64,000 bases of DNA from Ixodes scapularis (GCF_016920785.2 NW_024609857.1:192647027-192711026), one strand, 5' to 3'. Numbered from the stretch's first letter, positions 31,231 through 42,088 are shown. The notes: a model not told the origin generated them from the sequence alone. Numbers and translations are program-made.

Positions 31231-34074
31231 CTAGGCCATTGCTTGACTGTCACAAGCCCCATAGTTCCTGTAAATAAACCGGAAAAGTTTCTACAACTTT
31301 CTATAATCTTTACTAACATACGCAGTGTCATGTCCAAACGAGATGACCTACATAGTATTATTGATGATAGCACAGCCGACATTATCATTCTAACAGAAAC
31401 TTGGTTAACGAATGACGTGCATGATACTGAAATATTCCCTCCTCACATGAACTATAATGTATATCGTCATGATCGTTGCTCAAGAAGGGGAGGCGGCGTC
31501 CTCATTGCCATAAAAAACAACATCTCATCGCTTTGTATCAGTCGGAACAACAATCTGGAACTAATCTGGGTTCGCATTAGCTCCCCTCACTCAAACATTA
31601 TAATCGGAGTATGTTACAGGGCGCCCGAGAGCGATAATACTTTTGTTGATAAGATGCGGGATGCTCTTCACGAGCTTCAAACCAGTCACCCCAGAGCAGT
31701 CTTTTTTCTCTTTGGTGATTTTAACTTTCCAAGCATTAACTGGTCCTCACTCACGGTGACGAACAAAAGTGCCATAAATGAATCAAAAAAATTTCTTGAT
31801 CTCACACTCGACTTCACCCTCACTCAAGTAGTTAGTCGTCCAACAAGACTCGAAAATACGCTTGACCTCGTCTTTTCTACTACTCCCGAGTATATTCGAA
31901 ACATTATTCATTCACCAGGATTAAGCGACCATCAACTCTTAAGCATGACTATGTCATTACCTATTATTCGCAAAATGCCAACTCAAAAATTCATTAAAGA
32001 TTACAATAAAGGAGATTTTGAATCCATCAATAATGAACTACAAACTTTTTACACAAACTTCAGCAGGAACTTTTATTCCAGATCTGTTGAAGAAAACTGG
32101 AACCTTTTTCGAAATAAAATAAACAGTCTCATCAACATTTTTATACCAACAGTCCTTATTAAATCCGACGGGAACCACCCCTGGTTTGATAAGACACTAA
32201 AAATACTACGAAACAAAAAGAAACGTATGTATCGCAAAGCTAAGCGCACTGGTCACGTTCAAGACTGGGACACACACAGTCAACTTTCAAAGGAATATGC
32301 AAAAAATATTAAACGGGCCAAGGAAAAGTTTTTATCTTCCGACATGCCTTCCATTCTTCGTTCTAACCCAACCCGATTCTGGCAACTCCTGTCACCTAAA
32401 TATCACTCCCAATCTTTGTCGTTGACAGACAGCAATAAAGATCCCGTCGTTGAGAACGAAAGCGCGACAGCCTTAAACGACTTTTTCATTTCTGTTTTCA
32501 CGGACGGAGGCCTTGGCGAAGTAGCATCTCCTTGTTCATTGTCTAGTGCCATCATGCCACCTATTGTCATTTCATCTACTGGAATAAGTGCCTTAATTGA
32601 CAAACTAAAACTATCATCATCTGCTGGCATGGATAACATCAGCACCAAAATCCTTAAAAGCACCAATATTGTTTCAAGTGAGTATCTATCACTAATTTTC
32701 TCCCAATCACTCTCAGATCGCCAAAGCCCAAAAGACTGGAAAATTGGAAAAATCATACCCGTCCATAAAAGTGGCCATCGATCACTTGTATCTAATTATC
32801 GCCCCATTTCTTTAACAAGCGTTCCTTCCAAACTATTAGAGCATATATTCAGCTCGAACATAATAAGTCACCTTAACTCGATTAATTTTTTCTACCCACT
32901 CCAGCACGGTTTCCGTAAAGGTCTCTCGTGTGAAACCCAACTTGCAGAGTTTACTCATGACCTACTTGTTAACATGAATAATAATTACCAAACAGATGTA
33001 ATATTTCTCGACTTCGCGAAGGCCTTCGACCGTGTTCCGCATCGTCATCTACTCACCAAGCTTTCATTTCTTGGTATTGATTCGACCATCATCGCTTGGA
33101 TTCAGGATTTTCTCACCTCAAGAGTTCAGTTCACATTGGCTAATAATCACAAATCACCCCTTGGTAAAGTAGCATCAGGAGTTCCCCAGGGTGCAGGACT
33201 CTCCCCACTACTATTCTTAATATACATAAACGACCTTCCTCATGACATCCTTTCGAAAATTAGGCTATTCGCCGATGATTGCGTGATATATCGCCCACTC
33301 ACAAATGATTCAGATCATCTCATATTGCAGGACGACCTAACACAAATTAATACCTGGTGTGAAGAATGGCTTATGCCTCTGAACCTGGACAAGTGTAAAG
33401 TAGTTTCGTTTACCCGGAGAAAATCTACAGATACGTATTTATATTCACTCGGCGGCACCCCAATTAATACTTCAACTTCATATAAGTACTTAGGAGTGAA
33501 TTTAACCTCAACGCTTTCTTGGGTTCTACATGTCGATAATATTATAGCTGAGGCATCACGCACACTTGGATACCTGAAACGTAATTTAAAGTCCGCGCCC
33601 AGTCACCTTAAGAAACTTGCATACATAACATTCGTTCGACCAAAGCTTAAATATGCGTCATCCATCTGGCACCCTTCTCAAGCTTACCTCTCTGATAACC
33701 TGGAACGCATACAAACCCGCGCAGCCCGATTCATCGCATCAGCTTATACTCATGACATCAGTGTAACCCAACTTAAAGAAACTCTAGAACTACCCTTACT
33801 GTCCAGTCCAAGATTGAACTCTCGGTTATGTTTATTGCATAAGTTCTACTATAACTATCCATACTCCCATACCACCCCTCTTGCTCCTCCAGACCGAGTA
33901 TCATCACGCCTTAATCACAGTCAATGCATCAAGCGTATTGCAGGCAAAACGCTTGCCTTCAACACTTCCTTTTTCCCTCATGCAATAGCCATCTGGAACT
34001 CCCTTCCCGACGACATTGTAGTCACCACTGACCCAATAAGGTTTCGCCAGGAAGTCTCTTTACACAACCACTAA
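31231..34074 (+). CDS. LINE ORF2: APE endonuclease and reverse transcriptase
   Basis: Intact and in the same frame as ORF1; only the TAA at 31,228-31,230 separates them. Coordinates include the whole readthrough frame. Numbering residues from the TTG at 31,243, the endonuclease shows 'FTNIRS' (23-28), 'TETWL', 'RRGGGVLIA', 'FGDFNFPS' and 'GLSDHQ' (about 226-231). The RT shows 'NYRPISLTSVPSKLLE', 'QHGFRKGLSCETQL', 'FLDFAKAFDRVPH', 'SGVPQGAGLSPLLF' and the active site FADD (from 676), then the thumb 'EFKYLGV'-type motif and 'RIQTRAARFI'. The first in-frame ATG (31,330, residue 30) lies after the conserved 'FTNIRS', so initiation there would remove a catalytic element. It nicks target DNA and primes reverse transcription. 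It is probably active or recently so. Confidence 0.92.
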   Translation, partial: LGHCLTVTSPIVPVNKPEKFLQLSIIFTNIRSVMSKRDDLHSIIDDSTADIIILTETWLTNDVHDTEIFPPHMNYNVYRHDRCSRRGGGVLIAIKNNISSLCISRNNNLELIWVRISSPHSNIIIGVCYRAPESDNTFVDKMRDALHELQTSHPRAVFFLFGDFNFPSINWSSLTVTNKSAINESKKFLDLTLDFTLTQVVSRPTRLENTLDLVFSTTPEYIRNIIHSPGLSDHQLLSMTMSLPIIRKMPTQKFIKDYNKGDFESINNELQTFYTNFSRNFYSRSVEENWNLFRNKINSLINIFIPTVLIKSDGNHPWFDKTLKILRNKKKRMYRKAKRTGHVQDWDTHSQLSKEYAKNIKRAKEKFLSSDMPSILRSNPTRFWQLLSPKYHSQSLSLTDSNKDPVVENESATALNDFFISVFTDGGLGEVASPCSLSSAIMPPIVISSTGISALIDKLKLSSSAGMDNISTKILKSTNIVSSEYLSLIFSQSLSDRQSPKDWKIGKIIPVHKSGHRSLVSNYRPISLTSVPSKLLEHIFSSNIISHLNSINFFYPLQHGFRKGLSCETQLAEFTHDLLVNMNNNYQTDVIFLDFAKAFDRVPHRHLLTKLSFLGIDSTIIAWIQDFLTSRVQFTLANNHKSPLGKVASGVPQGAGLSPLLFLIYINDLPHDILSKIRLFADDCVIYRPLTNDSDHLILQDDLTQINTWCEEWLMPLNLDKCKVVSFTRRKSTDTYLYSLGGTPINTSTSYKYLGVNLTSTLSWVLHVDNIIAEASRTLGYLKRNLKSAPSHLKKLAYITFVRPKLKYASSIWHPSQAYLSDNLERIQTRAARFIASAYTHDISVTQLKETLELPLLSSPRLNSRLCLLHKFYYNYPYSHTTPLAPPDRVSSRLNHSQCIKRIAGKTLAFNTSFFPHAIAIWNSLPDDIVVTTDPIRFRQEVSLHNH

Positions 34075-34757
34075 CCATTCCCGACTAAACCATATCAGTA
34101 CTTTGTGTTTTTTTACTATTGTTATTTTGACTCTCTTCTTTTCCTATTTTTGTCGTTTTCAAGTGTCAAAGTGTATTTTAGTTCTCGTCTACTCCCCCCC
34201 TTATGTAATGCCCCACCCGGGCCCTTAAGGATAAATAAATGAAATAAATGAAATGAAATTCCTAGACAAGAGCGCGCCGACACTACTTGCGCCATCTATC
34301 GGCAGGAGTGGCGGGACTCAACAAAACAAAATATTTTGTTTTTCTTTTTTACAAATTTTTGTTGTTGCATTATTTCGTTTCAGCGACTTTTTAATATATA
34401 CTTTTTTCGCCCTGCTAACTTAAAATAATGTATGCGCAAGAGGAATAGAGCCGACTGGAAATCGAAAAAAACAATTGATTATCCTTATGAGAGTACGGCG
34501 ATGTACAGAGAAATCTTTGCGTTTAATATGAATTTATAAACTAACGACTTTGCATCTCAAGTTTTTTTCTGCGGTCATATAAGCTCCAGCTTTCCATCGA
34601 TGTATGGCACTATTTTCTTAACGATCCGTCAATTCTACAAAGTTCCCGGGTTATTTGAAGAACAAGGTGAGGGTCTCTCCAAATTAATTCAGGGCTGTTT
34701 AGAGCTGTAAAAATCTGTTCTTCGCGCATAAAGGAAGAGTAAATGACTTAATATCAT

Positions 34758-35112
34758 ATTTCCACGCGCAGGGTCACGGACTTCTAGAACTTTCTCGTTT
34801 ATTCTTGCTCCGGACATAACTTCTATCGTTTGCCACTGCTTTTGTTGTTCTAGGAAGTGCGTGTTCACTCTCGCCCCGAGCGCGCTACGCTCGAACCTTC
34901 TCCGCCGAATCTTGAGATAGTGACTCACTCTAGATAAGATGCCCCCCGCGACATTGTCAAGTCAGTTTAGCCTCAGCGTTCGATCTTGCTGCTTCGCCGC
35001 CTTCGACGCCCGCCACGCTCTGTTGTTATCTTTCTTTTTTTCTTTTATTTTTGGGCACAAGTTCGCCCCATTAAACGTTCAGTTTACTCAGTAATTTGTT
35101 GCCTCATCACTT
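34758..35112 (+). repeat. Possible solo LTR between the two duplicated segments
   Basis: Between the 1.3-kb repeats lies 355 bp. Its right half reads like a U3-R-U5 end, with a Pol II-type GGGCACAAGTTCGCCCC, an ATTAAA polyadenylation-like signal and a pyrimidine-rich block at 35,030-35,050. No matching second LTR is in the window, so this is a weak call. Confidence 0.3.
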
Positions 35113-36426
35113 ACAGTCGCAAAAGTTTACCTCGCAAGAAAACACTGATCGGCAAATTATTCACGACGAGAGTTGAAAGAAATTTACGCCAGTATATATC
35201 CGTTATGAAAATGCGTCTTCATCATAGGCACTGTAGCCACGTCGGCATAGATTGCTGCAAAGATATACTACCTCAACCTCTTAATCAGTTTTTCTGGCGC
35301 GCAGATGAGCGGATGTAATATCAAGTCATAAAAAAAAACATATCTGAATACAAGCGAGGCGACAGGTGTTTCTTTTCTACCGTAATGGCATTACATTAAA
35401 TGCCAAAGCTAGTTCATCGGAGTCCCGCCCAGATGGGACATATGATACTAAAATTAAAAGAGAATATAAAGGTAGGTAGATGCATTGCGAAAATGACTCA
35501 CTGTGACCTGACAAGTTCATCTTGCAACCCTTCTAATCCATTGCTGAAAGCCAGGAAAAAAAAACAACTGAACAACAAACAAAAAAAAACGCAAAAAAAC
35601 GCTCAACCTCAATGTTATCTTTTAGGTAAAATATGAATGTAAGAAATAAACATTCCACGGAAAAAACAATTTTAGCACAATGAGTGAGTGATTCTGAAAA
35701 GTATGCTTTATTTCGTCACGTAAAACCCATATATGCTTCTACACGTCATTTATAGATATTTATTGACACTTCAATTCTGCAAGCTACAACTGTTATGAAC
35801 CGTGTGAGTAGTTCATAATAGCGACAGAGTAATATACCTATTTACTAAGTTCTTTCCCGAAAAGTTTGTCAATAGTCATGTTTCGTTTACTTTCGTAAGC
35901 GAAAAGACAGGCATACCCAAGATTCCCAGACTAGAGCGCGCCGACACTACTTGCGCCATTTATCGGCAGGGGTGGCGGGACTCAACGAAACAAAATATTT
36001 TGTTTTTCTTTTTACAAATTTTTGTTGTTGCGTTATTTTGTTTTAGCGACTTTTTTAATATATACATTTTTTTTCGCCCTGCTAAATTAAAATAATGTAT
36101 GAGTAAGAGGAATAGAGCCGACTGGAAATCGGAACAAAATTCATTATCCTTGTGAGAGTACGGCGATGTACAGAGAAATATTTGCGTTTAATATGAATTT
36201 ACAAACTAGCGACTTTGTATCTCGAGTTTTTTTCTGCGGTCATATAAGCTCCAGCTTTTCAGCGATATCTTGGCTCTACTTTCTTTGCGATCCCTCAATT
36301 CTACAGAGTTTCCGGGTTAGTTGAAGAACAAAATGAGGGTTTCTCCAAATTAATTCTGGGCAGTTTGGAGCAGTAAAAAGCTGTTCTTCGCGCATAAAGG
36401 AAGAGTAAATGACTTAATAATATCAT
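35113..36426. repeat. Duplicated 1.3-kb segment, copy 2 (LINE-free)
   Basis: Matches copy 1 end to end apart from the LINE. The pre-insertion site is readable at about 35,925-35,945 (GATTCCCAGACTAGAGCGCG). Confidence 0.85.
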
Positions 36427-38034
36427 ATATAGTACAGCATAGATGTGCGTTATCATTCTTAGAACATATTTACCAAAACCCGGCGTTAGCACCTGGGGTT
36501 CCTGAATATAAAATATAAGAAAATACGAATTCGTTTTACGATGGAGCGTGAACATTTTGCCGCGAGGTAAAATCATTCTTCGTAAGGAACATAAAATATA
36601 GCATCTTACTTCACGAATCAGGGTAAATAAAAAAAATAATCATATCAAGTAGCACTATCAACGCGCACACGAAAATAAAAATGAGTACGCGGATTTCAAT
36701 GACGCAGTTATAGTAATGATTTGCTTTTCAAGTTTACAAGTGAATGCATATATACTTGCCGTTCTTGAACGAGTTATTTACATATCACCATTATATAATT
36801 GATTAAAATTAACCTTAATGCTTTCTTTGGGCACACTACAGACACAAAATGAGCAGCGTGTTTTGGGCTGCGCTGGGTGTTGTTAATGATATTTTCTAAA
36901 CCAATTCCTACGTACAATATGTCCAATGGTCACGTGGTTGGGGTACGTGACGTCACAATGTCGCGTCGTGGTGTCACATGACGCCACGTCACGTGACGCA
37001 GTGTAGAGTGACGTCATACTGTTTTGATATCGTCATTTTAGTGTCCACACCATTGTGTAAAGTCAAGTACATTCTGTAATATCGCGCGACGTTGTCACAT
37101 CTTTGGTACCACGTGACGACGTTATGCTGATGAAGTAACACCTCGCTGGTGTCACGTGACCATCGTGAGCTAAATATGGTGGGCAATCTCGCCCGTCACA
37201 TTTAGCATTTCTTTAAAGCATTCCGCAGCTCTAAACTTAGCAGGACCTGATTCGCTATATTTCGTGGGCGTTTGACAGTTTTTTAAGCGGTTCTTGTGAC
37301 ACCTTGTCGCGCTTTCTGGGTACACCGGCGGTTACACATAAAAAAAATTGACCACATAAAGGCGAAACCGCGCGAACCGCGGAAGGTGTTACCGTTATGT
37401 CTTCGGCGAAGACGCTCCGCACACGTGATACGCGCGAGATGGTCGCATCGCATTTCAGCTTCTCTGGCCGTTGTGGCAACACATATCTGTAAAATAGAAG
37501 GCTGTACCACGGATCGAGGGCCAGTCAGTGGCACCACAAACGGTCATTGCTTGACGCCATGCAATACAGGGAAGTCTATGGGAGAAGAACATAAAAGTAT
37601 GAATATTGAAGCTCGCACGCGGTGCTTGAAGCCGAGTATTTTATGATGTGCTTCGATTATTATATCAGGTGTTTGAAGATCAAATCGTTAACTTTCTAGA
37701 ATTTGAACGTTCATTAAAAAAAAAGAAAATCAAATGTGCCGGAGCATCTCCGGCTCTGTCCACGTCCCTTGCTTCAGTTGCTAAATGAACGAACGACACG
37801 TTCAACAAATGAACGACACGCTCCGAGTTTTAGTTCATCACAGAAGCCCTCACTGAACTTGAAAGCAAAGGCGTGCCCAGAACTGCTCTGTACAAGCGCC
37901 CGAAGCCATGTAAATGTGTTGGTAAAGGCGAAAGAACATATCGTCTGCTGAGCTCTGATGACCTCCAGATCACGAGCGACTCCACATTGACTCTCGGAAA
38001 CCCTTTTTTTATTGAACCGCATCTCAGTTTACAC
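36427..38034. other. No gene seen; CACGTGAC/TGACGTCA-rich patch
   Basis: 36,930-37,175 contains many TCACGTGA and TGACGTCA words in loose array, like those near 1030-1110 and 1490-1560, and is probably a repeat. The remainder has short ORFs without domains. Confidence 0.35.
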
Positions 38035-38299
38035 GCTCGGAGCTAAGCTGAAACGAAGTAATAAGAAATCCTAAGTGCTTTCCTGCGTCACCAAAGAAGG
38101 CCGCCGTAGGCCACATATTGGACCCTACTACGGCGTCAGCGTTCGGCAAGGAGTCTGTGTCCGATCAATGAGAACACGACTCTTAGCCTGATACTGACAC
38201 ATTAGTTGGGTTCACTATCTGGCCAATGGTGGCCTCCTTTAGTGACGCACAAAAGCACTTGGGATTTCCCTTTACTTCGTTTCAGATTAGCTACGAGCG
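38035..38299. mobile_element. Foldback MITE with about 70-bp inverted arms
   Basis: 38,035-38,105 (from GCTCGGAGCTAAGCTGAAAC) pairs with the inverse of 38,229-38,299 (GCTCGTAGCTAATCTGAAAC) over about 70 bp with about 10 differences. There is no ORF. The flanks do not show a clear target duplication. Confidence 0.65.
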
Positions 38300-39690
38300 T
38301 AACCATTGCTACGCTCGGAGCTGGTAAATTTGAATCAGCTGTTTGAACAGGTTCTTTTTCTTACTTAAAGTCAAGGACCCGTTTTTGAGCACATTTTGTA
38401 AAGTGCGATTGTGTAATGTTCCGCCTGAGTTCATGATGCCGCCAGAGTTTGGAGGTGTTGTATGTATTTTTGGTCATATACTCGAAGGGGTGGGAGCGTA
38501 CATATTCTTGAGAGCACACTTTTGTTTGGAATACCTGAGTGAAGTCACTAGCAAAAAAACTGTACCTGGACCTTGTTGATGTTATCCGGCCAATTCGAAT
38601 GTATATAGAGCTTTGTATTCGACAGGTTCGGGACAAGATGCTCTGAAACGTGTAAAAAGAACGTCCGTCCTAGCGTGCGTTAAGGCATTTTTTTAAAGCT
38701 GCAAGCAGGTACACTCTTAAGGATAGGGGGTTATAGGGGTAAAACCCTTGTCCCATACTCACGTCGAGCTCGCGATACAGACTTTCACGAGCGGCTTGAT
38801 AGCTGTTGGTTATAACGTTCTAAATAGCTAATGTACGAACAAAGCCTAGAAGAAAAATAAAACAGGTTTTGCTGCAGGTCTAAAAAACACCTTGATTGTC
38901 TTACTGTGGCGTTTAATACGTCCCTATTGAAACATTTTTCAAACTGGGCCAGTTCAAACAGGCTTATTGCCACTGGTTAAATTGGTTGAACTGGACGAAT
39001 GGAAACTGCGCAAACTGGTCTTACTGTGAAACTGTGCATACCGGTCTTGGTAATACTGTACAACTGTGTATACTGGTCCACTCCATGCAGTTAAACCACT
39101 TTAACTCGTAATATTGACAACACATGTTGTACACTGATAAAATTCACTTTATTTCCACAAAAAATACACACAGTTCAGACCGAAAAAATAAATAAAAACA
39201 TAATTACAATGTAAAAAATATGTCACATTATTCATGTGTTCCAGCTAGTCGGCGAGATTTACCAGATCTCCAGTGTCGGGGTTCCGATGGTGGATAACAT
39301 TGTACCCCAAGGCATCTGAAATAAGAATAAACATCAGTAATTAGAGTCATGGCAGGTGTATTTGCACCCGTCTGTTCTAAAACGGTATGTAACAAATGCC
39401 ACGAATAAAAAATATGCACTATCATTAACAGTATGAGAGGGAATATGGAAGCGTGCGCCAACCGTACATGTAGTGCCAGTCTAGCGGCAATCAAGTATAA
39501 ACCGCATGTAAGTGATTTGACGAGCGACGAGACAAACCGCATGAAAGCGACGGCAGCAAGGGACCAAGGCGATGAGCGACGATAACTCTTCTAGAAATTC
39601 AAAAACCGAGCGACGCGACGACCGACCGTGGGAAATTTCCGTCGCTCGTCGCTATCACCGTCGTTCGTTTAATCGCTTCCCTATTCAGAA
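38300..39690. other. No gene seen; degenerate AACTGGTC repeats
   Basis: 38,940-39,090 holds a loose tandem array of units such as AACTGTGCATACCGGTCTT and ACAACTGTGTATACTGGTCC. 39,500-39,660 is rich in GAGCGACG and its complement. No coding sequence recognised. Confidence 0.4.
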
Positions 39691-39860
39691 TTCCATCAAG
39701 ATACGTAATTTGGGACACTGACTGCCAGTCAGCAGCCTTGGTGGAACGTGATGAACCATCAGACGTCATCTGATGGTCCATCAGTCTGACTGCCGCTGCC
39801 AAGGGAATTTCATCGACAAGGGCAGCATTTATATTTGAGTAAAGCTATACGTACTCAAAA

Positions 39861-39996
39861 ATATCGCCAAATGCCTCGATAAAACAAAATGTTCGAGAAA
39901 ACAAAAAGAAAAAAAAAAAGCCAGACCACCGCGGATCGAACCCGCGACCACTTCCGTACTAATCGGACACCTTAACCCATATGCTATGCAGTCGCT
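39861..39996 (-). mobile_element. tRNA-derived SINE, copy 1
   Basis: On the minus strand an A-box-like TAGCATATGGGTTAAGG and a B box GGGTTCGATCC (about 39,934-39,944) lie about 35-40 bp apart, followed by a T-rich linker and the tail TCTCGAACATTTTGTTTTAT...GGCGATAT. The same order recurs at 41,659 and 54,487. It resembles tick tRNA-derived SINEs (Ruka-like), but I have not compared it. Confidence 0.65.
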
Positions 39997-40116
39997 TTGG
40001 AAACTCGATTTGAGCATTCATTTTATACGAGATGCTTCGGCTGCAAATGCAGTTACGCCTTTAGCATGTTATGCAAAGCACTCATACATCACTCGCCGTA
40101 CTTCAGTTCTACTCAC

Positions 40117-40291
40117 CTGCCATGTAGAGTACTTTCGCGTCGTAGAACGATCCTTTTGTTCGCGCGTCTCCGGCCCAGTAGACCTGGTACACCTTGTCGT
40201 CTTACACAACACCGCTAAAGTGCCTTACATCGTCGGAACTCACAACAGGCTGGGTCTTGTCGAGTAGAAATTCTACTAAAACATAAGACAT
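40117..40291 (-). pseudogene. First exon of Tudor-like gene, copy 1, with premature stop
   Basis: The same 175-bp coding exon as at 41,914-42,088 (ATG 40,291, donor GTGAGT at 40,116). A TAA replaces a Lys codon at about residue 31, within 'FSGVV*DDKVYQVYW'. Because it is tandem to an intact copy, it looks like the redundant copy of a small duplication. Confidence 0.7.
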
Positions 40292-40861
40292 TGTAGAGCC
40301 CGGGCAGGATCGACAGGTTGGAGCAAGCGGGCAAGCAAAACGAGTCTGGAGCGATCGTTCATGAAAGCTCGGCGAAGCCTCTATGGGCGAAGCGAAGTGG
40401 CGTCTTGGGCGTTCGGCGGGCTTCTGATCAAGGTTGTCGGTCGGTTGCGTGTCATATCTCTAACATCAGCGGTTTTATGGGCTCACGTCCCGAAATCGTT
40501 TTCTCGTGCATAGATTATTTTTTGTATACATAGATTTGACGAAATAGTGGTATCCGAACGAACTTTACGTCCTTTGACCGTACGTCTGTCTGCACGTCAA
40601 AGCTTTTTGACGTACAGTCAGAGACGATCGATGTACAGTCAGAATCACCACCAAGACATCTTGATGGCATTTCGCGGCGGCCGACTGCCACCAGGAAACC
40701 ATCAGAAAGCCGACAAGCCTAGTCTGACGGGAGTTTGTCTGTCGGTCAGAGTAACTTGTTGGCCAATCAGACATGCTTGACGTACAGTCAGGCACAGTCG
40801 GCGGTCCACCAGAAAACATTGACTGCCAAACAGGGTTACATTGATGGATTTTTCCTTCGGG

Positions 40862-41210
40862 TTACATGCGGATCAGCCATGCACATGCACCTGATTATGA
40901 AAATGAATTCAAATTGTCGAGCCTGCTTACCTGACTCGCTGGCGCGGAGACAGAGGCAGCCATTGCCCACACCGCAATGAGGACGGAGCGAATTCCGGAC
41001 ACGCCATTCTGCGATGCAGCCATTAAGCTCGCGAGCGAGTGGAACTCAGGTGGAGGACGTCGTCAGTCACAGGAACCATCGGCAGAGGCAGCGCTCAAGG
41101 CTCAGGCAAACTATCTTATGCAAACACAGCTTAAAGACAACTTGTAACCTCCCCAAGTTGAACAGCGGCCCCAAACTAGTGATGGCCCTATTGAAAATTC
41201 GGGTCCATAT
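40862..41210. other. No gene seen between the duplication copies
   Basis: About 350 bp of unique-looking sequence with only short ORFs. Confidence 0.3.
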
Positions 41211-41465
41211 CACAAGAGCGAATGACATTTTAGCGAACGGCGACATTTGAGCGAATGGTCGTTTTAGCGAATAACGGGGGAGCGCGTTAACCCATCCGTC
41301 GCGCTGCGCTTTACGCCGCTTCGCGGCGACAGTCTGCGGCAACTCATTACAAAAATATGAACTCACTTGGCCCACCCGAAAACGCCGCTTCGCGGCGTCC
41401 GACTATTCGCTAAAGTGTCGTTCGATGAAACGTGGGCGTTCGCTAAAACGTCATTCGATCAAGTG
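41211..41465. mobile_element. MITE with about 65-bp TIR built of TTTTAGCGAA sub-repeats
   Basis: The left arm (GCGAATGACATTTTAGCGAAC from 41,219) and the inverted right arm ending at 41,465 align over about 65 bp. Each arm contains two copies of a GCGAAtgnc.TTTTAGCGAA subunit. The centre has two GCCGCTTCGCGGC palindromes (about 41,322 and 41,385). It is 255 bp long and non-coding. Confidence 0.6.
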
Positions 41466-41658
41466 AGTGCCTCCCTGAAAATTCCATCAAGCTACGTAAT
41501 TTGGGACACTGACTGCCAGTCAGCAGCCTTGGTGGAACGTGGTGGACCATCAGACGTCATCTGATGGTCCATCAGATGACGTCTGACTGCCACTGCCAAG
41601 GGAATTTCATCACCAAGGGCAGCATTTATATAAGAGTAAAGCTATAGGCACTCATAAA

Positions 41659-41795
41659 TATCGCCAAATGCCTCGATAAAACAAAATGTTCGAGAAAAAG
41701 AAAAAAAAAAAAAAAAAGCAGGACCACCGCGGATCGAACCCGCGACCGCTTGCGTACAAATCGGAAACACTGACCGGTATGCTACGCCACCGCTA
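41659..41795 (-). mobile_element. tRNA-derived SINE, copy 2
   Basis: Inherited with the duplication. The B box GGGTTCGATCC is at about 41,731-41,741, the A-box region at about 41,775-41,793, and an 18-bp poly-A/T linker lies between tRNA head and tail. Confidence 0.65.
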
Positions 41796-41913
41796 CAGAA
41801 ACTCGATTTGACTATTCGTTTTATACGAGATGCTTCGGCTGCAAATGCAGTTAAGCCGTCAGCATGTCATGAAAGCACTCGTACATCACTCGCCGTACTT
41901 CAGTTCTACTCAC

Positions 41914-42088
41914 CTGCCATGTAGAGTACTTTCGCGTCGTAGAATGATCCTTTTGTTCGCGCGTCATCGGCCCAGTAGACCTGGTACACCTTGTCGTCTT
42001 TAACTACACCGCTAAAGTCCCTTACATCGTCGGAACTCGCAACAGGCTGGGTCTTGTCGAGTAGAAATTCTACTAAAACATAAGACAT
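41914..42088 (-). CDS. First coding exon of a Tudor/BEN-associated-like protein (partial gene)
   Basis: Minus strand. The ATG at 42,088 opens 58 codons, 'MSYVLVEFLLDKTQPV...', containing the small beta-barrel-like core 'KVYQVYWAD' then 'GSFYDAKVLYMAG'. The exon ends in a perfect donor, CAG|GTGAGT (41,913). The pattern (short strands, W-x-D-x, F-Y-x-A-K-V-L) resembles the Tudor-like start of arthropod BEN-domain and chromatin-associated proteins. No downstream exon was found at lower coordinates, so either the gene is much longer than the window shows or the exon is orphaned by duplication. It would act in the nucleus if the likeness holds. Confidence 0.5.

Larger units (their letters stand above)
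29687..34259 (+). mobile_element. CR1-group (L2/CR1-like) non-LTR retrotransposon, apparently full length
   Basis: Order: two and a bit 285-bp monomers, ORF1 with a 2A-like leader, one stop, ORF2 (endonuclease plus reverse transcriptase), a short 3' UTR, and a 3' end of repeated AATAAATGAAAT units without a poly-A tail. A 7-bp target duplication with one mismatch (ATTCCCA at 29,679-29,685, ATTCCTA at 34,258-34,264) flanks it, and copy 2 of the host segment shows the empty site at about 35,925. ORF2 has no frameshift, so this is a recent insertion. Clade assignment rests on the APE endonuclease, the RT motifs, the ORF1 type and the microsatellite-like 3' end. Confidence 0.9.
28870..34757. repeat. 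Duplicated 1.3-kb segment, copy 1 (interrupted by the LINE)
   Basis: 28,870-29,685 plus 34,260-34,757 match 35,113-36,426 with scattered substitutions and small indels. Both copies start ACAGTCGCAAAAGTTTACC and end near GGAAGAGTAAATGACTTAATA. The 4.57-kb LINE sits inside copy 1 only. No protein-coding gene is recognised in the segment. Confidence 0.85.
39691..40861. repeat. Tandem duplication B, copy 1 (about 1.17 kb)
   Basis: Starts TTCCATCAAG and ends GATGGATTTTTCCTTCGGG. It is homologous throughout to 41,482-42,667, offset about 1.79 kb. It contains a SINE and the first exon of a Tudor-like gene in antisense. Confidence 0.85.

Noticed and set aside
39921..39996. tRNA gene at the first SINE
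   Set aside because: A and B boxes are present but acceptor-stem pairing is poor and the same head-plus-tail recurs three times, so it is a SINE.
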